NCBI GenBank assembly: GCA_905214865.1
Contig: CAJMNO010000027.1
Span: 1-28,192, forward strand
Direction of reading: 5' to 3'
Length of the DNA: 28,192 nucleotides
Origin: an uncultured bacterium
GTDB lineage: Bacteria; Actinomycetota; Coriobacteriia; Coriobacteriales; Atopobiaceae
Made by a program: the position numbers and the translations under genes. The notes under the pieces are model-generated. The model searched no databases, was not told where the DNA came from, and saw nothing but the letters and a program-made list of their open reading frames with translations. Positions 21,516-28,192 of the stretch are shown piece after piece (position 1 is the first letter of the stretch; every line of letters begins with the position of its first letter).

Positions 21516-23541
21516 ATGGACCCGCGGGCGAGCATCTACGACCTCTCGTCTCCCCTACCGCCGGACTACCCCTGGGACCGGAGAGGCCTCTCCGTCGCCA
21601 GGCGCCTGCGGGCGGCGATCTGGCTGTTGCGCATGCTCACCGTCACCACGGTGGCGATCGCTTGTGTCTGGCTGCTGGGGGTGATCGAGGGCATCGGGAT
21701 TGCCGCGATCTTCGGGACGTACGCCGCCGTGGTCGCCGTCGCCCTTGGCCTCCGACAGGCCACGCTGCTCGCCTTCGGGCGACGCTCGCGCACCCTCCCG
21801 CCCGACGCGCGACACGACTACACGCTGTACGCGTACCGCTGGCTGGGCAAACGCAACAAACGTGCATCGTCGCAGGTATTGCTGTCCATCGCCCGCATCG
21901 ACGTGCTGCGCTCGCGTCCCGACCTCGCCATCAACGCCCTCGGGCGGGTGGACACGCAGCTCCTCTCGCCCGAGCAGCTCAAGCTCTTCTACCTCCTCAA
22001 CGCGCTCGCAGCTGCATCGACGGAGGCAGGCGAGAGGGACGACGCCCCCGCCCGCGACGGAATCCCGTCGGCCTCGCGGCGCGACGACGCCGTTACGGAC
22101 CCCGTACAACCGCCCGCCAGCCGACGCCAGCCTTCCGCGAGCGACGACGCCGCGACGCCCACGCCGTCGGACGACGGCCGGCAGCAAGTCCCGAGCGAGC
22201 CGAGCCGTCCGGACAAGCCGTCCGCCCGCGACTGGCTCGTTCGGTACTCCGGCATCGCCGCGACGGCCGACAGGGGATTTCCCAGCGAACAGCTCGTGGA
22301 GGGCTGGGTCGATCGCCTCGAGGGCGGCACCGCTGGGGGGCCAGGCAGACCCCTCTCCCCGCGACCCAGGCGCCGCCGACGGCCGGCGGGACGAGGCCCA
22401 AGCCGCAGTCGACGGCATTTCTCTCTCCCGGCATGCGCATCCCCTGGTGGTGGCGGCCGTGTCGCTGATGCTCGCGCACTGCCTCTTCTACTACGGGCTC
22501 GACCTGGGGATCAACTCGGGGTCGGGCTGGTCGCTGCGCATCCCCTACGCCACGGTCGCGTCGCCGCTTGCCGCGGTGTTCGCGCTTGTCCTGGCGGTCA
22601 TGGCCGCCGTCTGGCTGTTTCGCCGGGGACGTCGGGACCGCCTTGCCACGACGACCACACGGGTGCAATCCATCCTGGGCGGAGTCTCCGTGGTGACGCT
22701 CGCCCTTGTGGCTGCATGCGGCACGCTCCTGTCCGCGGCGTTTGGCTACGACGGGACGGAGCGCGTCCTGAGGACCGGCGTGCCGGATGCACTGGCGGGC
22801 GGGACGGTCGCGGGAGGATCGGACTCCGGGGCTCACGGAGCTCCGTGGCCGCTTGGCCAGCGGACCTACGACTACCTGGCCGTCGACTGGGCGGGCTTCG
22901 ACCCCGACGAGTCCCGAACCGCCTACTACCGCGCGTCCGACCCGTTCCTCATGGAGCCCTGGGAACTGGCCCAAGCATACGACACGGCGTGTGGAGGGCA
23001 GACGGGGGCTTCGGGCTCGGGCGACTCCGCGGCCACTGGGTCGGCTGGCGACGAGAGTGACGCGGCCCTCTCGACCGGCGACCCCTCCGACGGGGACGGC
23101 GTGGAGTCCCTCTCCCCCACCGATTCGTCGGACGGCGGGGACAATGGGACGGCAGCATCCGGAGGAGATATGGGAGATTCATCGAGTGCGTCCTCGGACG
23201 ATCCGCTCGGCACGCAGAACCAGATGCTCGCCGTTGCCCGCTACCTCGACGACCAGGGGATCGTCCCCAAGATGGACGCCCTGGCCTTTGGGCGAAACGC
23301 GAAGGGCGAGCTCTACGCGAGCCTGGGAACGGCGACCGAGGAGCTGGACGGCGCCCCGGTCACGGTCGAGTACCGGCTGTACGACAACGGGGAGACGACC
23401 GACTCGGCTGGCGTGCCGGCGGAGGAGCTGGTGCTGCAGAAGGTCTATCTACATGGGGAGAGTGACGCCCAGCTCGTGGGGTTCTACCTGGTCGATCGCT
23501 CGACCCTGGCGGTGACCGACGAGCACAGGACCACCTGGTGA
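21516..23541 (+). pseudogene. large membrane protein interrupted by a +1 frameshift at a G6 run
   Basis: Protein-like sequence runs from MDPRASIYDLSSPLPPDYPW (ATG at 21516, AAAGGA upstream) to about 22335, then continues one frame over to a TGA at 23539-23541. The first part has two membrane helices (WLLRMLTVTTVAIACVWLLG and the next 25 residues), a TPR-like helical stretch (DLAINALGRVDTQLLSPEQL) and a polar linker. The second part has three helices (about 22445-22740) and an extracytoplasmic tail with an acidic Ser/Asp/Gly-rich linker. The switch maps to GCTGGGGGGCC at 22333-22342. Removing one G gives a 2025-base frame of 674 residues. It may be a true mutation, a slippage-controlled gene or a sequence error. 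No family is recognised. Confidence 0.7.
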
Positions 23542-23570
23542 CGGGTCGCTGCGACGCGGGTCACCAGGTG
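23532..23570 (+). terminator. long hairpin overlapping the stop codon
   Basis: CACCTGGTGAC (23532-23542) and GTCACCAGGTG (23560-23570) pair perfectly for 11 bp. The 17-base interior can itself form GTCG/CGAC. It contains the stop codon of the preceding gene and faces a convergent gene. No T run follows. Confidence 0.5.
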
Positions 23571-23640
23571 CGGAGGGGCGGCATCCTTACCCCTGGGAGT
23601 CACTAATTTTGCCGGCGAGAGGCGATTGCAGGGGCAAGCT

Positions 23641-23708
23641 GCTGAGATAAAGCGAGTAGTGGCAATCGGAGGGACGTTTCCGCTGAGGAAAACCTAGCAT
23701 TGGCAATG
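23641..23708 (+). repeat. intergenic 27-bp repeat cluster 3 (two forward units)
   Basis: Two forward units at 23641-23667 and 23682-23708, start-to-start 41 bp, in the gap between convergent genes. The first keeps GCTGAG, CGAGTAGTGGCAATC and the 12-base offset; the second has CTAG in place of CGAG. No reverse units are present here. Confidence 0.78.
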
Positions 23709-23743
23709 GATGGGAGCCGAAACTTTCGTGCGAGCTTGTCCTC

Positions 23744-24202
23744 CTAGTACCGGTTTATCCGGCACTTCGCCTTGATGCGGCGAATGTCTTCAGGGAGCTC
23801 CTCGATGGGCATGTTCTTGGGCGTGTCGCAGGTTCCAGACTCTTTCGCCACGTCGTAATACCAGCACTTATAGGTGATAAAGTCGAGGGAGAGCCTGAGG
23901 TCCTCCATTTGCCGGAGAATCGCCTCGCGCCTCTCGTTCACAATGCGCCGACGCTCCTCGATGGTTGAGTCTCCCTTTTGATAGAGGTCGATGTAGCGTC
24001 TGATCTCGCGTATGGGCATGCCCGAGACTTTGAGCCGTTCGATGAAGCGTGCCCACTCCAGGTCGTCCTCGGTAAACACGCGGATGCCGCCCTGGCTTCG
24101 CGTCATGTCGGGAAACAGTCCGTTCTTGTCGTAGTAGCGTATCGTCGACGCCGGCATTCCCAGTGCAGCAGCTGCTTCTCCAATGGTATAGACCTTATCC
24201 AA
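23744..24202 (-). CDS. MerR-family transcriptional regulator
   Basis: A 152-residue MerR-type activator. The winged helix has VYTIGEAAAALGMPASTIRY with YDKNGLF and GGIRVFTEDDLEWARFIERL, then a dimerisation coiled coil (about 77-108). The tail holds YKCWYYDVAKESGTCDTP. Cysteines at 113, 125 and 147 could sense electrophiles, aldehydes or redox state, as in AdhR-like proteins. The start is taken as TTG at 24202, because AGGAAGG is 8 bases upstream and the HTH begins there; an ATG at 24262 would add 20 residues and run into the divergent promoter region. It is divergent from the aldo-keto reductase gene and probably controls it. Confidence 0.87.
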   Translation of the reverse strand: MDKVYTIGEAAAALGMPASTIRYYDKNGLFPDMTRSQGGIRVFTEDDLEWARFIERLKVSGMPIREIRRYIDLYQKGDSTIEERRRIVNERREAILRQMEDLRLSLDFITYKCWYYDVAKESGTCDTPKNMPIEELPEDIRRIKAKCRINRY

Positions 24203-24260
24203 AGTACTTTCCTTCCTCAAGATGTCCCGCATCCTACCACGGAATTGTGAAGTTGCTTTC

Positions 24261-24278
24261 ATACTTTAAAGAAAGTAT
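24261..24278. promoter_or_regulatory. inverted repeat in the MerR divergent region
   Basis: ATACTTT and AAAGTAT form a perfect 7-bp inverted repeat with 4 bases between, just outside the main MerR-type promoter. It may be an autoregulatory or second operator. Confidence 0.35.
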
Positions 24279-24279
24279 A

Positions 24280-24310
24280 TTGACTTAAACCATAGTTTAA
24301 GTTCGAGAAT
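24280..24310 (+). promoter_or_regulatory. MerR-type promoter/operator for the aldo-keto reductase unit
   Basis: TTGACT (24280-24285) and GAGAAT (24305-24310) are separated by 19 bases, the long spacer typical of MerR-activated promoters. A perfect dyad, ACTTAAAC (24283-24290) and GTTTAAGT (24295-24302), lies in the spacer. The ATG of the first gene is 47 bases downstream. Confidence 0.65.
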
Positions 24311-24357
24311 CGTGCCAACGAGTTAAGAAAGCGCCATTGGGACGATTGGAGAACAGC

Positions 24358-25299
24358 ATGAGTGGCAAGAAGAACCCTAAAGTCGTGCTTGGGGCCTGGG
24401 CCTGGGGTAACGACGGAACCTTTGGCCATGGCCTCACCGCAGACGAGCTTCGTCCCGTGTTCGATGCCGCCATGAGTGCGGGCCTCAACCTGTGGGACAC
24501 CGCATACGTCTATGGCATGGGGGAGTCCGAGAAGATGCTTGCGGGCTTCCTTAACGGCCTTCCGCGTGAAAGCTATCGCGTCTCCGATAAGCTCACCCCG
24601 CAGTGCATGGACGCTTCGTCGAAGACCGCCGTGGCCGATATGTACGAGGCGCAGCTCCGCACCATGGGAATCGATCACTTCGACGTGTACTGGGTGCACA
24701 ACACGGTGGGTGCCCCGCGTTGGATCGGCGAGCTCGCAGCGTACTTCGAGGGTAGGGACGATGCCCCTGTGATTGGCGTGTCCAACCACAATCTCGCGGA
24801 GGCCAAGCAGGCAGATGCGATCCTGCGCGAGCATGGCCTTCGTCTGGGTGCGGTGCAGAACCACTTCAGCCTTATAAACCGCTCATCCGAGGACTCGGGC
24901 ATCCTGGACTGGTGCCGCCAGAACGACGTCGAGTTCTGGTCATACATGGTGCTCGAGCAGGGTGCCCTGTCCGGCAAGTACGACACCACCCGCCCCATGC
25001 CAGAGGGCTCTGCCCGCGCCCAAAAGTACAACCCCGTGCTCGACAGGCTCGAGACCCTCAACGCAGAGCTCGCCAAGGTCGCGGAAGCGCACGATGTGGA
25101 ACCGGCGCAGATTCCCGTCGCCTGGGCGATTGCGAAGGGGACGCGTCCAATCGTGGGCGTCACGAGGGAGCGCCATGTGGCGGATGCTGCAAAGGCAGGC
25201 TCTATCGTGCTTTCCACCCATGAGGTACAGGAACTCGAAAGGGTTGCGGACTCGCTCGGCATCAACGCGGTCCGCGCCTGGGAAAAGAAGATGGACTAG
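24358..25299 (+). CDS. aldo-keto reductase
   Basis: A 313-residue NADPH-dependent oxidoreductase with the (alpha/beta)8 fold. The catalytic tetrad is visible: Asp47 and Tyr52 in NLWDTAYVYGMGESE, Lys78 in RVSDKLTP and His114 in VYWVHNTVG. Cofactor-loop sequences GVSNHN and AIAKGTRPIVGVTRERHV follow. The family reduces aldehydes and ketones to alcohols. The ATG at 24358 has GGAGA 6 bases upstream; an in-frame TTG seven codons earlier is less likely. First gene of a unit controlled by the MerR-type promoter, with flavin and alcohol-dehydrogenase genes downstream, which points to carbonyl or redox stress. Confidence 0.9.
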   Translation: MSGKKNPKVVLGAWAWGNDGTFGHGLTADELRPVFDAAMSAGLNLWDTAYVYGMGESEKMLAGFLNGLPRESYRVSDKLTPQCMDASSKTAVADMYEAQLRTMGIDHFDVYWVHNTVGAPRWIGELAAYFEGRDDAPVIGVSNHNLAEAKQADAILREHGLRLGAVQNHFSLINRSSEDSGILDWCRQNDVEFWSYMVLEQGALSGKYDTTRPMPEGSARAQKYNPVLDRLETLNAELAKVAEAHDVEPAQIPVAWAIAKGTRPIVGVTRERHVADAAKAGSIVLSTHEVQELERVADSLGINAVRAWEKKMD

Positions 25300-25308
25300 G
25301 GAGAGACA

Positions 25309-25857
25309 ATGGGAAAGAAGAACCTTGGGTCAAAGCTCGCGCTGTACCCCACACCCGTGACGGTTGTGGGTGCCATGACGGACAGAGGCCCCAACTGGTT
25401 GCTCGTGGCGCATATAGGCATCATCGGACACGACAGGGTAACCATCAGCTGCGCCAAGCAGCACTACACCAACCAGTGGATCCGCAAGAATGGTACCTGC
25501 TCAATCAATCTCATAAACGAGAAGCTTCTCCGTGCGGCAGATCACGCTGGAAGCGTAAGCGGCGCCAAGGAAGACAAGTCTAATTTCTTTGCCTGGAACC
25601 CCACCGAGAATGGCGTACCCCTCATCAGCAAGTCGCCCCTTTCGCTTGCGTGCTCGGTTGTAGACGTGTACGAGACCGACGGATTTGATACCTTTGTGCT
25701 CGCGATTGACGGCACATACGTGGACGATGATTGCCTGGACGAGAAAGGCAGAATCGACTACGGCAAGGTAGCGCCTGTCCTATTTGAGTTTCCCTCCTAT
25801 TCGTACTGGAGCCTTGGCGAGCGCTTGGGCGGATGCCTGCGCCTCGACAGTGAGTAA
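25309..25857 (+). CDS. flavin reductase-like FMN-binding protein
   Basis: A 182-residue protein of the flavin reductase-like domain family. The start GSKLALYPTPVTVVGAMTD and the PNWLLVAHIGIIGHDRVTIS segment match the FMN-binding split-barrel core, and GTCSINLINEKLLRAAD is the usual loop after the third strand. Such proteins bind FMN and transfer hydride from NAD(P)H or act as electron carriers. It starts 9 bases after the aldo-keto reductase stop, so the two are co-translated. Actual electron partners are not known; the flavodoxin three genes on is one candidate. Confidence 0.85.
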   Translation: MGKKNLGSKLALYPTPVTVVGAMTDRGPNWLLVAHIGIIGHDRVTISCAKQHYTNQWIRKNGTCSINLINEKLLRAADHAGSVSGAKEDKSNFFAWNPTENGVPLISKSPLSLACSVVDVYETDGFDTFVLAIDGTYVDDDCLDEKGRIDYGKVAPVLFEFPSYSYWSLGERLGGCLRLDSE

Positions 25858-25891
25858 CAACGGTACCATCGGCGCGGGGGAGGGCCACTCT

Positions 25892-27013
25892 ATGCAGGTG
25901 AAGGAGAAGACCGTCGAACCAATAGAGCTCTTCTACGACCTGATTTACGTGTATGCCGTGTCTAGACTTACGCTTCTGGTCGAGGAGCCGATGGGGGGCG
26001 TGATTCCGTTTTGGAGGCTCGCAAGTTACGTCGTCGTGTGCCTTGTCATCCTACAGTCCTGGCTATACCTCACGAATTACGTGAACCGCTACGGCAGCTG
26101 GACGTGGTACGAGTACTTACTGACGGCTGTCAACATGATGGCTACGGTCTATATGACCAACACCATCTCTGCCGAGTGGGACAAGATGTCACTTGCGTTC
26201 AACCTTGCCATGCTCGTGATGCTTTTGTGCGTTGCGGTGATGTACTTCATCCAGACCAGAGTCAAGAAGCGGGATGCTGCCGCGGCGTACAACTCGCTCA
26301 CCATCCTTGCTGTCGATTGTGGCCTCTACCTCGCCGCAACGCTTCTCTCGGCACTTGGACCAGGACCGCTTGTCATCTGGCTGGATGTGGCCGCAGTGCT
26401 GGTGGGGGCATTCCTCCCGTTCTTCATTCGGGGGAGGTTCGACATCAGCATCATCAGCTTTCCTCACCTCGCAGAGCGCTTCGAGTTGCTTACGATTGTC
26501 ACTTTTGGCGAGGCCGTTGTGGGCATGACGGGCTTCTTCGACGTGGGCCGGGTCTCGCTCAGGCCAATCCTGGTCTTCTCTGCGATTCTCGCGCTGTTTG
26601 GATGTTACGAGACGCAGCTCCACCGCCTTTGCGACCACCACAGATCTGCCAGAGCGTTGCGCCTCATGTTCAGCCACTACTTTATTGTCATGGCCATCAA
26701 CCTGGTGACCGTCGCATTAGAGTTCTTTGGTAACCCAGAAGCAGACAGGGGTTTCACCTCTGTGCTCATGGTTGGCTCTCTCTGGCTGTATTTCGTCTCG
26801 ATTCTTGCGGATAGCGCCTACTACCACCATGGTATTGCGCTTGGCGAGAAAGACCTTCTCGTCTCGGCACTATCCCTTGTGGTGGGCTCGGCTTTGGTGC
26901 TGTGCCTTGGTAATTCTGACCTGTGGTTTCTCGTCGGAGTGCTCGTTGCTGCCGTCGGTAACTTGGGCATGCTACAGCTCAAGCTTAGGCGCCTCTCAAA
27001 TAGTGCACAGTAA
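25892..27013 (+). CDS. LtrA-like (low temperature requirement A) integral membrane protein
   Basis: A 373-residue polytopic protein with about ten helices. The N-terminal VEPIELFYDLIYVYAVSRL and the central FPHLAERFELLTIVTFGEAV are the LtrA-family signatures, with His and Glu residues likely buried. The function of this family is not established. The ATG at 25892 follows GGGGGAGGG; longer frames read back into the flavin reductase gene. The gene is 34 bases behind the flavin reductase and has somewhat lower GC than the left half of the window. Linkage to redox genes is suggestive only. Confidence 0.83.
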   Translation: MQVKEKTVEPIELFYDLIYVYAVSRLTLLVEEPMGGVIPFWRLASYVVVCLVILQSWLYLTNYVNRYGSWTWYEYLLTAVNMMATVYMTNTISAEWDKMSLAFNLAMLVMLLCVAVMYFIQTRVKKRDAAAAYNSLTILAVDCGLYLAATLLSALGPGPLVIWLDVAAVLVGAFLPFFIRGRFDISIISFPHLAERFELLTIVTFGEAVVGMTGFFDVGRVSLRPILVFSAILALFGCYETQLHRLCDHHRSARALRLMFSHYFIVMAINLVTVALEFFGNPEADRGFTSVLMVGSLWLYFVSILADSAYYHHGIALGEKDLLVSALSLVVGSALVLCLGNSDLWFLVGVLVAAVGNLGMLQLKLRRLSNSAQ

Positions 27014-27026
27014 ATGTCACTTTCGC

Positions 27027-27057
27027 TTGCCCTAAACCTAACTTCAGGTTCGCCAAT
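27027..27057 (+). promoter_or_regulatory. second MerR-type promoter, before the flavodoxin gene
   Basis: TTGCCC (27027-27032) and GCCAAT (27052-27057) are 19 bases apart, and the spacer contains the dyad AACCT/AGGTT (27035-27050). TAAACC and GTTCG stand at the same positions as in the promoter at 24280-24310. An alternative -10, CAATAT, would give a 21-base spacer. Confidence 0.45.
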
Positions 27058-27114
27058 ATCGCGTAAAGACGCTCTCTTCCCCTTGGGTCAATTTGCCCAC
27101 GAGAAAGGACATGC

Positions 27115-27597
27115 ATGATGAGCAAGGCACTCGTTGCGTACTTCAGCGCCACTGGCACAACGGAAAGGGCGGCAAAGTCCCTCGCCAAGGCCGCTGGTGC
27201 AGACCTCTATCGCATCTCTCCTGCAGAGCCCTATTCCAGCCGGGACCTCAACTGGAACAATTCCTCGAGCAGGTCGTCTGTCGAGGTGGGCGATGATTCC
27301 TCTCGTCCCGCCCTGGCCCAGGCCGCACCGGACCTCTCCTCGTACGACGCAGTCTTTGTGGGCTTCCCCATCTGGTGGTACGTGGAGCCCCGCATCGTCG
27401 ACACGTTCCTGGAGGCCTGCGACCTTGGGGGGAAGACCGTGGTTCCCTTTGCGACAAGCGGAAGCAGCGGCATCTCTCATGCGGCAAGCAGGATGCGCGG
27501 CCTTGTTCCCCAGGCGCGCGTGTTCGATGGTCGCATGATGAACGACAGGCCCTCTACCAGCGAGCTCGAGGCCTGGATTCAGGGCCTTGGCCTCTAA
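27115..27597 (+). CDS. flavodoxin
   Basis: A 160-residue FMN electron carrier. The phosphate-binding loop YFSATGTTERAAK is at residues 9-21. FVGFPIWWYVEPR near 80-92 provides the aromatic 50s-loop equivalent, and PFATSGSSGISHA is the third flavodoxin motif. It belongs to the flavodoxin_4-like group often encoded next to aldo-keto reductases. AAAGGA lies 5 bases upstream of the ATG at 27115 (a second ATG follows directly). It likely shuttles electrons to a reductase in the same set. A MerR-type promoter precedes it. Confidence 0.88.
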   Translation: MMSKALVAYFSATGTTERAAKSLAKAAGADLYRISPAEPYSSRDLNWNNSSSRSSVEVGDDSSRPALAQAAPDLSSYDAVFVGFPIWWYVEPRIVDTFLEACDLGGKTVVPFATSGSSGISHAASRMRGLVPQARVFDGRMMNDRPSTSELEAWIQGLGL

Positions 27598-27651
27598 GGG
27601 CCACACGACACAAACCCCACCTGGCATATCAAACAGACGAGAGCAACTATC

Positions 27652-28192
27652 ATGCTTGGCAACTTTACGTACGAGAACCCCTGCCGCGTCCACTTTGGGC
27701 CCAACGCGCTCGACGAGCTCCCCGGCGAGCTCGCGGGGTACGGCCCCAAGGTCCTCCTGGCCTATGGCGGCGGGTCGATCAAGCGGAGCGGCCTCTACGA
27801 CAGGGTCGTCGCGGCGCTCGAGGCCGCCGGCAAGACCGTGCTCGAGGTCCCCGGCGTCATGTCCAACCCCACCGCCGACAAGCTGCGCGAGGGCGCGAGG
27901 GTCGCGCGCGAGAACGACGTCGACCTGATCCTGGCGGTGGGCGGCGGCTCCACCATCGACTACGCCAAGGGCGTCTCGGTGTCCGCCTGGACCGAGGGGG
28001 ACCCCTGGGAGCACCTGTACCTGCGCATGGAGGAGCCGACCGGCAAGGTCATCCCCGTGGGCGACGTGCTGACCATGAGCGGCACCGGCTCGGAGATGAA
28101 CGCCGGCTCCGTGATCACCAGCCACGGGGAGGGCCTCAAGATCGGCCACGTGTTCGGCCCCGACGTGATCCCGCGCTTCGCCATCGTGAACC
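27652..28192 (+). CDS. iron-containing alcohol dehydrogenase, N-terminal part
   Basis: The first 180 residues of a group III, butanol dehydrogenase/YqhD-like enzyme. MLGNFTYENPCRVHFGPNAL is the usual start, VLLAYGGGSIKRSG contacts the nucleotide, and AVGGGSTIDYAKGVS (95-109) is the NAD(P)-binding signature. GTGSEMNAGSVIT leads to the metal site, which is partly beyond the window. Such enzymes reduce aldehydes with NADPH. The gene lies 54 bases behind flavodoxin in the same direction. GC rises again within it compared with the preceding genes. A weak GACGAGAG is the only ribosome-site candidate. Confidence 0.9.
   Translation, partial: MLGNFTYENPCRVHFGPNALDELPGELAGYGPKVLLAYGGGSIKRSGLYDRVVAALEAAGKTVLEVPGVMSNPTADKLREGARVARENDVDLILAVGGGSTIDYAKGVSVSAWTEGDPWEHLYLRMEEPTGKVIPVGDVLTMSGTGSEMNAGSVITSHGEGLKIGHVFGPDVIPRFAIVN

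Overview
The window is a high-GC (mostly 65-70% by eye) bacterial chromosome segment. Gene content and style suggest an actinobacterium, most likely a Coriobacteriia member of the Olsenella/Atopobium type. The reasons are GTG/TTG starts, DUF5648-type repeats joined to a peptidoglycan amidohydrolase, an AbiE system, and a Wzz/CpsD/PHP-phosphatase exopolysaccharide module. This assignment is inference. Both ends cut through genes: rmlA on the left and an iron-containing alcohol dehydrogenase on the right.

Layout. (1) 1-4683, all minus strand: an exopolysaccharide locus. A regulatory unit (Wzz-like chain-length protein, CpsD-like tyrosine kinase, PHP-type tyrosine phosphatase) ends at a good terminator. 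A biosynthetic unit follows (priming sugar-phosphate transferase, a low-GC rhamnosyltransferase-like enzyme, rmlA). (2) 4973-12132, all minus: a potassium/cation homeostasis block. It holds a short KdpD-like kinase with KdpE, then a P-type ATPase whose ion-binding motifs look like animal Na+/K+-ATPase (type IIC), followed by two TrkA/RCK proteins. No Trk/Ktr channel subunit and no KdpFABC are in view. (3) 12571-16471: a secreted peptidoglycan hydrolase, a HAD phosphatase and a 4'-phosphopantetheinyl transferase. (4) 16688-19274: tRNA-Val(GAC) with its promoter and terminator, then an AbiEi/AbiEii pair, a possible third operon gene and a gene remnant, which together look like a small accessory island. 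(5) 19275-23541: a divergent HXXEE membrane protein/TetR pair with palindromes between them, a histidine phosphatase, and a membrane protein broken by a one-base frameshift at a G6 run. (6) 23744-28192: a MerR regulator divergent from a redox/aldehyde-type gene set (aldo-keto reductase, flavin reductase-like protein, LtrA-like membrane protein, flavodoxin, iron alcohol dehydrogenase). Two matching MerR-type promoters with 19-bp spacers precede different parts of the set.

The most unusual signal is a family of ten ungapped 27-bp intergenic repeats in three clusters (12344-12491, 15495-15717, 23641-23708). They occur as five same-direction pairs whose start-to-start distances are 41, 41, 41, 52 and 63 bp, that is about 4, 5 and 6 turns of DNA. 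Two clusters have the arrangement two forward then two reverse. I do not recognise a described element with these properties.
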